From JAFALK01 sp036500605 (GTDB taxonomy: Bacteria; Pseudomonadota; Gammaproteobacteria; Burkholderiales; Burkholderiaceae_C): a DNA stretch of 64,000 nucleotides. The notes under the pieces were generated by a model. The model searched no databases, was not told the DNA's origin, and worked only from the letters and a program-made list of their open reading frames with translations. Shown one piece after another: positions 1 through 9,536 of the stretch. Position 1 is the stretch's first letter, and every line of letters starts with the position of its first letter. The stretch is taken from positions 1 through 64,000 of the forward strand of contig DASYBU010000020.1 of NCBI GenBank assembly GCA_036500605.1, in the 5' to 3' direction. A program made the position numbers and the translations under genes.

Positions 1-107
1 CCGCAGGCCGGGGGACATGAGCGTAGCCGGTCGCCCGACGTTCTTGGCCTTGCTCAACCGCGATCAGCGACAGTCCGCCACGCGCCGTGAGCAGCTCCAC
101 AAATGCA

Positions 108-131
108 ACAGCCCGGCCGAAGCCGGGCTGT
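108..131. terminator. Hairpin between the left edge and the H1-like gene
   Basis: A perfect 10-bp inverted repeat (ACAGCCCGGC / GCCGGGCTGT) has a 4-nt loop that reads UUCG on the minus strand. It sits 20 bp past the stop of the minus-strand H1-like gene, so it probably ends that transcript. There is only a weak T-rich tract. Positions 1-107 contain short open frames on both strands, including a plus-strand frame that stops at 88-90. I could not assign a gene there, so the hairpin may also end a plus-strand gene entering from the left. Confidence 0.6.
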
Positions 132-151
132 GCAGACTCACAACAGGCCGA

Positions 152-598
152 TTAGGGCTTGCTGCCGGTCGGGAAGGGCCAAGCAGCCTGGGGGCTCAGG
201 GCCGTCTTCGCGGGTGCCGCAGCGGGTGCCGCGGCAGCAGGGGCCGGGGCGGCCTTCTTCGCAGCCGGCTTTTTCGCTGCTTTCTTGGCAGCGGCCTTCT
301 TGGCCGGCGCCTTCTTAGCAGCAGCCTTCTTGGCAGGCGCCTTCTTGGCAGGCGCCTTCTTGGCCGCCGCCTTCTTGGCCGGGGCCTTCTTCGCTGCCGC
401 CTTCTTGGCCGGAGCCTTCTTCGCAGCGGCCTTCTTCGCGGGCGCCTTCTTGGCGGCGACCTTCTTGGCCGGCGCCTTCTTGGCTGCCGCCTTCTTGGCC
501 GGAGCCTTCTTCGCCGCGACCTTCTTCGCCGGGGCCTTCTTCGCTGCCGCCTTCTTGGCCGGAGCCTTCTTGGCCGGAGCCTTCTTTGCAGTTGCCAT
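152..598 (-). CDS. Histone H1-like, lysine/alanine-rich DNA-binding protein
   Basis: The 148-residue protein is almost entirely built of AAKKAPAKK-type repeats from residue 2 to about 110, followed by an Ala/Pro-rich tail. This composition matches bacterial H1-like proteins (the HctB/BpH1/AlgP type) that bind DNA through lysine-rich tails. Such proteins are thought to compact the nucleoid or modulate transcription. The start at 598 follows a good ribosome binding site (AAGGAG, 6 nt before the ATG). The gene lies downstream of nrdB on the same strand with a 290-bp gap, so it probably has its own promoter. The repeats make its length prone to change by slippage between strains. The other long frames over this region are products of the repeated codons and are not genes. 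Confidence 0.9.
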   Translation of the reverse strand: MATAKKAPAKKAPAKKAAAKKAPAKKVAAKKAPAKKAAAKKAPAKKVAAKKAPAKKAAAKKAPAKKAAAKKAPAKKAAAKKAPAKKAPAKKAAAKKAPAKKAAAKKAAKKPAAKKAAPAPAAAAPAAAPAKTALSPQAAWPFPTGSKP

Positions 599-638
599 TT
601 CGTTTCTCCTTGATCAAGTTGCAAAAAGAACTGACGAC

Positions 639-654
639 CACCAGCGCGCTGGTG
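639..654. promoter_or_regulatory. 16-bp perfect palindrome upstream of the H1-like gene
   Basis: CACCAGCGCGCTGGTG is a perfect 16-bp palindrome 41 bp upstream of the H1-like start codon. A second short palindrome (CTTGATCAAG, 609-618) overlaps the region just before the ribosome binding site. The position suits an operator for this gene. No matching regulator family is recognised, so the role is inferred from symmetry and position only. I saw no convincing -35/-10 pair in the rest of the 599-888 gap. Confidence 0.3.
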
Positions 655-888
655 CTCGACAGCTATCCACCGCTCAAAGCTGCCCAGGAGGGGCGCCCCG
701 ATACGATGAATCCAGTCGCGATTCGCGTGGGCCGCTTCTGTGTCGGCCCATCACGCTTCGCATATCTTGATCGCTCTACTGCTCTCGCCTTCACCCGCGC
801 GAGAGGCCCATCAGCCCGCGGCACGACCGGCCCGTTGGCTTCATTCTCGAATCACTTCTTGTTGGTTCGTTTGTTCGTTCAGTGCCAC

Positions 889-2073
889 TCAATCCCACGA
901 GAGCGCGCCGCCGCTTTGGTACTCGATGACGCGGGTCTCGAAGAAGTTGCGCTCCTTCTTCAGGTCGATCATCTCGCTCATCCACGGAAACGGGTTCTCT
1001 TCGTTCGGGAACAACTCTTCCAATCCGATCTGCGTCGCGCGCCGGTTCGCGATGTAGCGCAGGTAGCCTTTGAACATCGACGCGTTCATGCCCAGCACCC
1101 CACGCGGCATGGTGTCTTCAGCGTAACGGTATTCGAGCTCGACCGCTCTCAAGAAAAGAGCCTTGATTTCGGCCTTGAATTGCGGCGTCCACAGTTGCGG
1201 GTTCTCGAGCTTGATCTGGTTGATCAGGTCGATGCCGAAGTTGCAGTGCATCGATTCGTCGCGCAGGATGTACTGGTACTGCTCGGCCGCGCCGGTCATC
1301 TTGTTCTGCCGACCGAGCGCCAGGATCTGCGTGAAGCCGACATAGAAGAAGAGCCCTTCCATCAGGCAGGCGAACACGATCAGCGACTTCAACAGCGTCT
1401 GATCGTTCTCGGCGGTGCCGGTGTGGAAGTTCGGGTCCATGATCGCGTTGATGAACGGGATCAGGAACTCGTCCTTGTCGCGGATCGACTGGACTTCGTT
1501 GTAGGCGTTGAAGATCTCGCTCTCGTCCAACCCGAGCGACTCGACGATGTACTGGTAGGCGTGGGTGTGGATCGCTTCTTCGAAGGCCTGGCGCAACAGG
1601 AACTGGCGGCACTCGGGCGCCGTGATGTGGCGGTAGGTGCCGAGCACGATGTTGTTCGCGGCGAGCGAATCGGCGGTCACGAAGAAGCCGAGGTTGCGCT
1701 TGATGATGCGGCGCTCGTCGTCGGTCAGGCCGTTCGGGTCTTTCCAGGTCGCGATGTCGCGCGACATGTTGACCTCTTGCGGCATCCAGTGGTTCGCGCA
1801 GGTGGCGAGGTACTTCTCCCACGCCCACTTGTACTTGAACGGGACCAGCTGGTTGACGTCGGTGCGGCCGTTGATGATGCGCTTGTCGGCGGCCTTCACG
1901 CGACGCGTGGTCGCGGCTTGCTCGCCGACGGCCGGCGCCGATGCCGATGACGGCAGCACGGCAGCCACCGCAGCGACAGGCACTGAAGCCACAGAGGCCT
2001 GCACACGCGCTGCTTGCGCAGGGTTTGCAGCGTGACCGGCAGCGGGCTTAACTTCGTCGTCCCAAACGAGCAT
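889..2073 (-). CDS. nrdB: Ribonucleotide reductase class I beta subunit
   Basis: The 394-residue radical-generating subunit pairs with NrdA to reduce ribonucleotides to deoxyribonucleotides. Diiron ligand motifs are visible: E100 in a WMPQE segment, E166 and H169 in an EExxH-type segment, an LMEG glutamate, and RDESMH later on. A tyrosine (Y173) stands four residues after H169, the position of the E. coli radical tyrosine. The radical Tyr is therefore present, unlike the Chlamydia-type enzymes that have Phe there. The first 60 residues are an Ala/Pro-rich low-complexity leader. I chose the ATG at 2073 (MLVWDDEV) over an upstream in-frame codon because it begins the conserved part and follows a GGA-containing site. 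It lies 176 bp downstream of nrdA and may be cotranscribed with it or use its own promoter. Confidence 0.97.
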   Translation of the reverse strand: MLVWDDEVKPAAGHAANPAQAARVQASVASVPVAAVAAVLPSSASAPAVGEQAATTRRVKAADKRIINGRTDVNQLVPFKYKWAWEKYLATCANHWMPQEVNMSRDIATWKDPNGLTDDERRIIKRNLGFFVTADSLAANNIVLGTYRHITAPECRQFLLRQAFEEAIHTHAYQYIVESLGLDESEIFNAYNEVQSIRDKDEFLIPFINAIMDPNFHTGTAENDQTLLKSLIVFACLMEGLFFYVGFTQILALGRQNKMTGAAEQYQYILRDESMHCNFGIDLINQIKLENPQLWTPQFKAEIKALFLRAVELEYRYAEDTMPRGVLGMNASMFKGYLRYIANRRATQIGLEELFPNEENPFPWMSEMIDLKKERNFFETRVIEYQSGGALSWD

Positions 2074-2098
2074 GGTGAATTTTTTCCAGTACGTTGCA

Positions 2099-2127
2099 AT
2101 TATGAGAGTGTTGCGAGATAACCCCAA
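2099..2127 (-). promoter_or_regulatory. Possible internal promoter for nrdB
   Basis: On the minus strand, TTGGGG (2122-2127) is followed after exactly 17 bp by CATAAT (2099-2104). This is a plausible sigma70-type pair. Transcription would begin near 2092, about 19 nt before the nrdB ATG. The -35 is weak, so this is only a candidate. It would let nrdB be expressed independently of nrdA. Confidence 0.35.
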
Positions 2128-2207
2128 GCACTTATTGACATCGACGTCAGTTGCTTGTTGCGGTCCCGCATCGACATGCGCCGCTCACCTACACGTGCGA
2201 CAGGTCT

Positions 2208-2265
2208 TCACTGACACGCTTCGAGAGCTCACTGACACGCTTCGAGCCCTCACTGACACGCTTCG
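2208..2265 (-). repeat. Three 21-bp repeats copying the nrdA 3' end
   Basis: A 16-nt sequence (CGAAGCGTGTCAGTGA on the minus strand) occurs at 2250-2265, 2229-2244 and 2208-2223, with an exact 21-bp period. The first copy is the real end of nrdA, coding E-A-C-Q and stop. The next two copies lie beyond the stop but in the same frame, so each again reads E-A-C-Q-stop. The 5-nt linkers between copies are GGGCT and GAGCT. Confidence 0.9.
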
Positions 2266-5216
2266 CAGTCGGGATCGTCGATCGCACAGAACTTCATGTC
2301 GGTCGCGGGCTCGACGTGGCTCACCGTCATCGACGCATCGACAGCCTTCGCAGCGACCGGCTTCGACGACGACGACGCTGCGGCGCTCGTCGACGCTGCG
2401 CCGCCATCGCTGGACACCGCGTTCATGTGCCCGGCCTTCACGGTCGACTTCTCGGCATGCGACGAGCCGACGGTGCGCAGGTAGTACGTCGTCTTCAGGC
2501 CGCGCAGCCACGCGAGCTTGTAGGTCTCGTCGAGCTTCTTGCCCGAGGCGCCGGCCATGTAGATGTTGAGCGACTGGCCCTGGTCGATCCACTTCTGGCG
2601 GCGTGCGGCGGCTTCGACCAGCCACTGCGTCTCGATCTCGAACGCGGTCGCGTACAGCGCTTTCAAATCCTCGGGCACGCGGTCGATGCGGCGCAGCGAG
2701 CCGTCGAAGTGCTTCAGGTCCATGACCATCACGTCGTCCCACAGGCCGAGCTTCTTCAGGTCGCGCACCAGGTACTCGTTGACGATCGTGAACTCGCCCG
2801 ACAGGTTGGACTTGACCGACAGGTTGCCGAACGAGGGCTCGATCGAGGCGCTGACGCCGACGATGTTGGAGATCGTAGCGGTCGGCGCGATCGCAACGCA
2901 GTTCGAGTTGCGCATGCCGTGCTGGCTGATGCGGGCGCGCAGCGCGTCCCAGTCGAGCGAGCTGCTGCGGTCGACCTCGACGTAGCCGCCGCGCGCTTCG
3001 GCGAGCAGGTCGAGCGAGTCGATCGGCAGGATGCCGCGGTCCCAGAGCGAGCCGCGGTAGCTCGAGTAGCGGCCGCGCTCGGCGGCGAGCTCGGTCGAGG
3101 CCCAGTAGGCCTGGTAGCAGACGGCTTCCATCGAGCGGTCGGCGAACTCGACCGCGGCGTCCGACGCGTACGGCACGCCGATCTCGTACAGCGCGTCCTG
3201 GAAGCCCATGATGCCGAGGCCGACCGGGCGGTGCTTCAGGTTCGAGTCGCGCGCCTTCTTGACCGCGTAGTAGTTGATGTCGATCACGTTGTCGAGCATG
3301 CGCATCGCGGTCGACACGGTCTTCTTCAGCTTGACGTGGTCGATCTGCTTGGTCGGACCATTCGGGCCGTCGACCATCGTCAGGTGGTGCGTCAGGTTCA
3401 CCGAGCCGAGGTTGCAGACCGCGATCTCGGTCTCGCTGGTGTTCAGCGTGATCTCGGTGCACAGGTTGCTCGAGTGCACGACGCCGACGTGCTGCTGCGG
3501 CGAGCGCACGTTGCAGGCGTCCTTGAACGTGATCCAGGGGTGGCCCGTCTCGAACAGCATCGAGAGCATCTTGCGCCACAGGTCGCGCGCCGGCATCTTC
3601 TTGAACAACTTCAGCTCGCCGCTGGCGGCCTTGGCCTCGTAGCCGGTGTAGGCCTCTTCAAAAGCCTTGCCGAACTTGTCGTGCAGGTCCGGGCAGGAGC
3701 TGGGCGAGAACAGCGTCCACTCGGTGCCGTCCATCACGCGCTTCATGAACAGGTCGGGGATCCAGTTGGCGGTGTTCATGTCGTGCGTGCGGCGGCGGTC
3801 GTCGCCGGTGTTCTTGCGCAGCTCGAGGAACTCCTCCAGGTCCAGGTGCCAGCTTTCCAGGTACGCGCAGACGGCGCCCTTGCGCTTGCCGCCCTGGTTC
3901 ACGGCCACGGCCGTGTCGTTCACCACCTTCAGGAAAGGCACGACACCCTGGCTCTTGCCGTTGGTGCCCTTGATGTGCGAGCCGAGCGCGCGCACCGGGG
4001 TCCAGTCATTGCCCAGGCCACCGGCGAACTTGCTCAGCAGCGCGTTTTCCTTCAAGGCTTCATAGATGCCGTCGAGGTCATCAGCCACCGTCGTCAGGTA
4101 GCAGCTGGAGAGCTGCGAGCGGCGCGTGCCGCTGTTGAACAGCGTCGGCGTGGAGCTCATGAAGTCAAACGTGGACAGCACTTCGTAGAACTCGATGGCG
4201 CGCGCTTCGCGGTCGATCTCGTTCAGCGCCAGGCCCATGGAGACGCGCATGAAGAAGGCTTGCGGCATTTCAATGCGCTGGTCGCCGATGTGCAGGAAGT
4301 AGCGGTCGAACAGGGTCTGCAGACCGAGGTAGTCGAACTGCATGTCGCGCTCTGGCTTGAGCGCGGCGCCCATGCGGGCCAGGTCGTACTGCTGGAGCTT
4401 TTCGTCCAGCAGTTCGGCCTGCACGCCCTTCTTGATATAGCCGGGGAAATATTCGGCATAGCGCTGGGCCATCTGGCCTTGCGTCACTTCCTCGCCGAGG
4501 ATTTCGCGGCGGATCGTGTGCATCAGCAGGCGGGCGGTGGCGCGCGTGTAGCCCGGATCCTTTTCGATCAGGGTGCGCGAAGCCAGGATGGCGGCCTTGT
4601 AGACCTCGTCGATCGGCACGCCGTCGTACAGGTTGCGCTGGGTTTCGGCGTAGATCGGATCGGGCTTCACATCGGCGCCGAGGTTCTCGCAGCTCGAGGC
4701 GATCAGCGCTTGCAGGGCGCCGCGGTCCAGCGGCACGCGCTGGCCCTTGTCGATCACGGTCAGTTGGTTGAGCGCAGCGGCGTCGGCCGCGGTCTCGCCT
4801 TGCTGCTTGCGCTCTTGCGTGCGGCGTTCGCGGTACAGCACGTAGGCACGCGCCACTTCGTGGTGGCCGCCGCGCATCAGGCCGAGCTCGACCTGGTCTT
4901 GCACGTCTTCAATATGGAAGGTGCCGCCGCTCGGACGCGAGCGCAGCAGGGCGCGCACGACGTTCTCGGTCAGGCCGTCGACCGTCTCGCGCACACTGGC
5001 CGAAGCCGCGCCGCTCGTGCCGTGCACGGCCAGGAAGGCCTTCATCAGGGCCACGGCGATCTTGCTGGGCTCGAAGGACACCACCGCGCCGTTGCGGCGG
5101 ATGATCTGGTAGGCGAGGTAGGCCGATTGGGAAACGGGCATGGGCTTGGCGGCTTGGGCTTCGCCGGTGTGGATCGCGCCTTCTGCGGCGCCGGGGACGA
5201 CTTGGGTCTGCATCAT
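2250..5216 (-). CDS. nrdA: Ribonucleotide reductase class I alpha subunit
   Basis: The 988-residue catalytic subunit reduces ribonucleoside diphosphates with NrdB. An N-terminal ATP-cone allosteric domain is seen at roughly residues 25-130. Next come the catalytic barrel motifs: STPTLFNSG with the SSCYL cysteine, the NLCTEI segment (active-site Asn, Cys, Glu) and the VCNLGSVNL cysteine. The C-terminal redox pair lies in DCEACQ. The protein is longer than E. coli NrdA (about 760 residues), as in many betaproteobacteria. The ATG at 5216 is preceded by GAGGAAG, which favours it over the TTG at 5234. The gene is followed by tandem copies of its own last codons and then nrdB. Confidence 0.97.
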   Translation of the reverse strand: MMQTQVVPGAAEGAIHTGEAQAAKPMPVSQSAYLAYQIIRRNGAVVSFEPSKIAVALMKAFLAVHGTSGAASASVRETVDGLTENVVRALLRSRPSGGTFHIEDVQDQVELGLMRGGHHEVARAYVLYRERRTQERKQQGETAADAAALNQLTVIDKGQRVPLDRGALQALIASSCENLGADVKPDPIYAETQRNLYDGVPIDEVYKAAILASRTLIEKDPGYTRATARLLMHTIRREILGEEVTQGQMAQRYAEYFPGYIKKGVQAELLDEKLQQYDLARMGAALKPERDMQFDYLGLQTLFDRYFLHIGDQRIEMPQAFFMRVSMGLALNEIDREARAIEFYEVLSTFDFMSSTPTLFNSGTRRSQLSSCYLTTVADDLDGIYEALKENALLSKFAGGLGNDWTPVRALGSHIKGTNGKSQGVVPFLKVVNDTAVAVNQGGKRKGAVCAYLESWHLDLEEFLELRKNTGDDRRRTHDMNTANWIPDLFMKRVMDGTEWTLFSPSSCPDLHDKFGKAFEEAYTGYEAKAASGELKLFKKMPARDLWRKMLSMLFETGHPWITFKDACNVRSPQQHVGVVHSSNLCTEITLNTSETEIAVCNLGSVNLTHHLTMVDGPNGPTKQIDHVKLKKTVSTAMRMLDNVIDINYYAVKKARDSNLKHRPVGLGIMGFQDALYEIGVPYASDAAVEFADRSMEAVCYQAYWASTELAAERGRYSSYRGSLWDRGILPIDSLDLLAEARGGYVEVDRSSSLDWDALRARISQHGMRNSNCVAIAPTATISNIVGVSASIEPSFGNLSVKSNLSGEFTIVNEYLVRDLKKLGLWDDVMVMDLKHFDGSLRRIDRVPEDLKALYATAFEIETQWLVEAAARRQKWIDQGQSLNIYMAGASGKKLDETYKLAWLRGLKTTYYLRTVGSSHAEKSTVKAGHMNAVSSDGGAASTSAAASSSSKPVAAKAVDASMTVSHVEPATDMKFCAIDDPDCEACQ

Positions 5217-5537
5217 TGACTTCCTCTCCTGCAATTTCGAATCGAAAAAAGAATGCCCTGCGCGCTGCGGTCAGCGCGTTTGAGTTGCTCAGCTTTTTCG
5301 GTGGATTGTTCTGGCCTGCCCGCGCTCTTTGAAGAGTGCGGCCGACAGGCCCGGTTCTTTTGGTTGTCCCATGCCGGGCCTGCGGATTTGGCACCTTGCC
5401 CGAGCCTTCAGGCCGGCCCCGATGGGATCGCTCGCGTCAACGTTGCCAGCATTTGGCAGGTTCAGAACCGCTGGCATCGGGATCGCAATCAGGGTGGGCA
5501 TGGTGTCAGTGCCGAGTCCGCAGGATAGCATGGAAGG
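5217..5537 (-). other. Long untranslated leader of nrdA
   Basis: No gene is seen here. If the promoter at 5540-5568 is used, this is a 5' leader of about 300 nt. It is GC-rich and contains several short inverted segments (for example GGGCCTG / CAGGCCCGG-type stretches near 5350-5385), but I could not fold it into a known riboswitch class. The 250 bp on the other side (5585-5834), up to the pilR stop, also shows no supported gene. Confidence 0.4.
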
Positions 5538-5584
5538 ACACTATATCTGTGGTCAGGACACCCTTCAAGCACTACGGCTAGCGT
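5538..5584 (-). promoter_or_regulatory. nrdA promoter with paired NrdR-type boxes
   Basis: On the minus strand, TTGAAG (5563-5568), a 17-bp spacer and TATAGT (5540-5545) form a good sigma70-type promoter reading toward nrdA. Two 16-bp segments resemble the NrdR box (acaCwAtATaTwGtgt). One at 5538-5553 matches about 12 of 16 positions and overlaps the -10. A weaker one at 5569-5584 matches about 10 of 16. Their starts are 31 bp apart, close to three helical turns, which is the typical arrangement of paired NrdR boxes. NrdR is the known ATP/dATP-responsive repressor of nrd operons, so repression at this promoter is a reasonable inference. Confidence 0.6.
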
Positions 5585-5834
5585 TACACCTCGCGGAAAC
5601 CATAAGGGGCTCGATGGCTTGCGCGCACCGGGAATCTGCTTGAGCTTGCTTTGCCGCGATGGCATCGGCTCATGCGTGCCGGACCCCGCATGGATACGAC
5701 GTTAGCGGGCCAAACTGTCCGCAGAAGCGCGTCGTTATTGGCTTTGCGGGGTGTCAAGTGCCCGCATCAGCGCGACGCGAAAAGACACCTGCAGTTTCAT
5801 CAATAGGGCAAGTCCTAGGCTCGTGCCTTTTCAC

Positions 5835-7349
<1,515 letters not shown>

Positions 7350-7474
7350 TGAAGCCCCTCGCCCAGCGCATACGCTGGTCGGTCCCCCGAGGGGACGGCG
7401 ATGCTTGCTGGATCGACCAGCAAGCACATCGCCAGATGGGCCGGCTTGGGAGCGGCCCTGCGCTCGGCCCAAAG
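7350..7474 (-). repeat. Intergenic repeat, copy 1 (before pilR)
   Basis: On the minus strand this segment begins GGGCCGAGCGCAGGGCCGCT and ends GGGCGAGGGGCTTCA just before the pilR ATG. The same beginning, a CCCC/GGGG core, a CGACYRG segment and the same GCGAGGGGCT ending recur at 60272-60354 just before ubiX. This copy has an extra inner segment with a CTTGCTGG/CCAGCAAG inverted repeat. In each case the repeat provides the ribosome binding site of the next gene. Confidence 0.8.
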
Positions 7475-7494
7475 ACGATTCGATGCTCGTTCAA

Positions 7495-9291
7495 TCATGT
7501 TGTGGTTGACGTAGCGCGGCGCAGCCGCAGGATGAATTCGTTGCCGGCGCGGCCCGGCTCGTCGCAACGTTGATAGGTGATGCGCCCGCCGTACCGCTCG
7601 CACAGCTCGCGGCAAATGTACAGGCCCAGGCCGGTGCCACGCGAGCGCGTGGAGAAGAAGGGCTCGAACAGATGCCGCTCCACCTCGGCCGCGATGGGTG
7701 CGCCGGCGCTGAACACACGCAGCAAGGCCCATTCGGCATCGCGCTTTTCCAGCCGCACCTGCACGCTGCGCGGGCCCGATTCGGCGTGGCGCAAGGCGTT
7801 GTCGAGCAGATTGATCAGCACGCGGCGCAGGTGTTCGGGATCGAAGCCGACGACCAAGGGCAGCACCGGCACCTGGCATTCCAGCGTATCGCCCGGATCG
7901 CCGGGCTCGGTGTACGGCAGGTTGTTGGTGCGCGCCCAATCGAGGCAGTACTCGGCCACCAGCGCACTTGCGTTCAGCGGCACCACGGCCTGAGCCGTGC
8001 CCGGCGCCACCTCCATCACGTCGTCGACGATGCGCTTCAAGCGCAGCACGTTCGAGGCCACCATGCGCGTGAGCTGCTGCGAGCGCGGGTCGACGCTGTC
8101 TTCGGCCAGCAGCGCGTTGGCCTGTGAAATCGCTGTTAGCGGGTTGCGGATTTCGTGTGCAATGCCGGCCGACATGCGGCCCATCGCGGCGAGTTTTTCC
8201 TGCTGGCTGCGCGCCTGCAACTGGCGGTTGTCCTCGATGAACAGCACGCAGAGATCTTCGCTGGCCTGTTTCTCGCGCTGGCGTGTGAAGCGCATGCGCA
8301 GGCGCAGGCTGCGCTGCGCGCCGCCGGCAAACTGCAAGGGCACATCGCGTCCGGCCTCGGGCCAGCGGCCTTCGGCAAAGGCCTGCTCCACGGCCGCCAC
8401 CAGGGCCTGCCAGGACGGTACACCGCGCAGCGGGAAAGGCGCGGCACGCACCATCTGCACCGCGCGGGCCGCAGGATCGGCCAGCAACATGCGCGCTGCC
8501 GGATTGGCCGCGCGCACGCGGCCACCGCGGTCCACCACAAGCACGCCTTCCTGCATCTCGTCGATCACCAGCCGGTTCAGCGCGGCCTGCTGGCGCGCCA
8601 ACTCCAGGCTGCCCCGCGCGGCGCGTTCCTCGCGCGCCAGGCCGCCGGCCAACTCGCTCGCCACCAGCGTCACGACGAAGAAGCCGCTGCCGACCAGCCC
8701 GGCCTGGGTCATGCGCAGACCTGCGTCCGAGTTCAGCCACGCCGTCCATCCGGCCACGCCCAGCACGAGCAGCGCCGCCACCGCTGCCGTGGCCAGCGCC
8801 AGCAGCCGCGGCGTCATCACACCGGCCATCAGTACCGGCAGTACGAAGAGCGCGCTGTAGCTGACGCCCGAGCCGCCTTCCTGCACATGCAGGATGCCAA
8901 AGACCAGCAGGTCGGTGCCGATGCTGCCAAGCCAGTGTCGGCTGCTCGGTCGCGCCATGCTGCTCAATGTGGCGCCGCGCTGCAACTGCGGCAGCAACCA
9001 CCAGGCCGCGGCCTGGATCGCGTAGGCCACGCAGAGCAGCGTCGGCCAGTGCCCGCTGTTGGGCGAGCCCAGCATGCCGGCCACCAGCAGCGCCGCCACC
9101 AGCACCAGGCCAAGCGCCGCACGCGCGCCGAGGAAGGCGCGGTACATCCGCATGAAGCCCGTGCCGCGCTGATCGTCGAGATCGGCGACCGCCTCATCGT
9201 CCATGCCGGAGATCAGTTCATCGAGCGGAATCGGCGGCTCCGGCTGCAAGCCCGGCCCGAACCAGGACTGCCCCGATGATTCACTGCTCAT
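7495..9291 (-). CDS. pilS: Membrane sensor histidine kinase of type IV pili
   Basis: The 598-residue protein has a cluster of about six hydrophobic segments between residues 50 and 210, then a PAS-like region (about 240-330), a HisKA domain (AHEIRNPLT phosphoacceptor box) and a HATPase domain with a TGLGLYI G-box near the end. This matches PilS, an inner-membrane kinase that phosphorylates PilR. The ATG at 9291 overlaps the stop of the upstream PP0621-like gene by 4 nt (ATGA). That indicates cotranscription of the CcsA-like gene, the PP0621-like gene, pilS and pilR. Confidence 0.93.
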   Translation of the reverse strand: MSSESSGQSWFGPGLQPEPPIPLDELISGMDDEAVADLDDQRGTGFMRMYRAFLGARAALGLVLVAALLVAGMLGSPNSGHWPTLLCVAYAIQAAAWWLLPQLQRGATLSSMARPSSRHWLGSIGTDLLVFGILHVQEGGSGVSYSALFVLPVLMAGVMTPRLLALATAAVAALLVLGVAGWTAWLNSDAGLRMTQAGLVGSGFFVVTLVASELAGGLAREERAARGSLELARQQAALNRLVIDEMQEGVLVVDRGGRVRAANPAARMLLADPAARAVQMVRAAPFPLRGVPSWQALVAAVEQAFAEGRWPEAGRDVPLQFAGGAQRSLRLRMRFTRQREKQASEDLCVLFIEDNRQLQARSQQEKLAAMGRMSAGIAHEIRNPLTAISQANALLAEDSVDPRSQQLTRMVASNVLRLKRIVDDVMEVAPGTAQAVVPLNASALVAEYCLDWARTNNLPYTEPGDPGDTLECQVPVLPLVVGFDPEHLRRVLINLLDNALRHAESGPRSVQVRLEKRDAEWALLRVFSAGAPIAAEVERHLFEPFFSTRSRGTGLGLYICRELCERYGGRITYQRCDEPGRAGNEFILRLRRATSTTT

Positions 9292-9536
9292 GGGCTGCCG
9301 CTCCGGGCCTCAAACTCAGTGCGATGCGCCGCACTGCAGAAGCTGCCGCCACGGCCCGGCAGTGCTTCGTCGGCAGGCAAATGCAGACCGCATTGCGCGC
9401 AGGCGACGATGGTCTTGGGCGGCATCGGCGCAGGCGCTCGTCCGGACGCTTGCGTGCCCGGCCTGGCGTCGCGTCGGTTCGTGAGCTTGTAGAACACCAC
9501 GACCAACAGGATCAGGAGCAGCAGATATTTCGTCAT
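9288..9536 (-). CDS. PP0621-like small membrane-anchored protein
   Basis: The 82-residue protein has one N-terminal hydrophobic segment (residues 4-17) and a C-terminal four-ligand pattern: C-x-x-C-x-x-H-L in the middle and FCSAAH near the end. This is the layout of the PP0621 family, with a probable small zinc site. Function is unknown. It overlaps the stop of the upstream CcsA-like gene and the start of pilS by 4 nt on each side, so the genes form a tight translationally coupled string. Confidence 0.85.
   Translation of the reverse strand: MTKYLLLLILLVVVFYKLTNRRDARPGTQASGRAPAPMPPKTIVACAQCGLHLPADEALPGRGGSFCSAAHRTEFEARSGSP

Noticed and set aside
240..590. Possible CRISPR-like or satellite array
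   Set aside because: The repetition is codon-level repetition of AAKKAPAKK in the H1-like gene. Units are too short and have no unique spacers.
586..1950. Long plus-strand frame over nrdB
   Set aside because: Antisense shadow of the high-GC nrdB codons. No conserved protein features, while the minus-strand product is clearly NrdB.
2151..5219. 1022-codon plus-strand frame over nrdA
   Set aside because: Mirror frame of nrdA. Its composition (Arg/Val/His-rich, no motifs) is typical of antisense frames in GC-rich genes.
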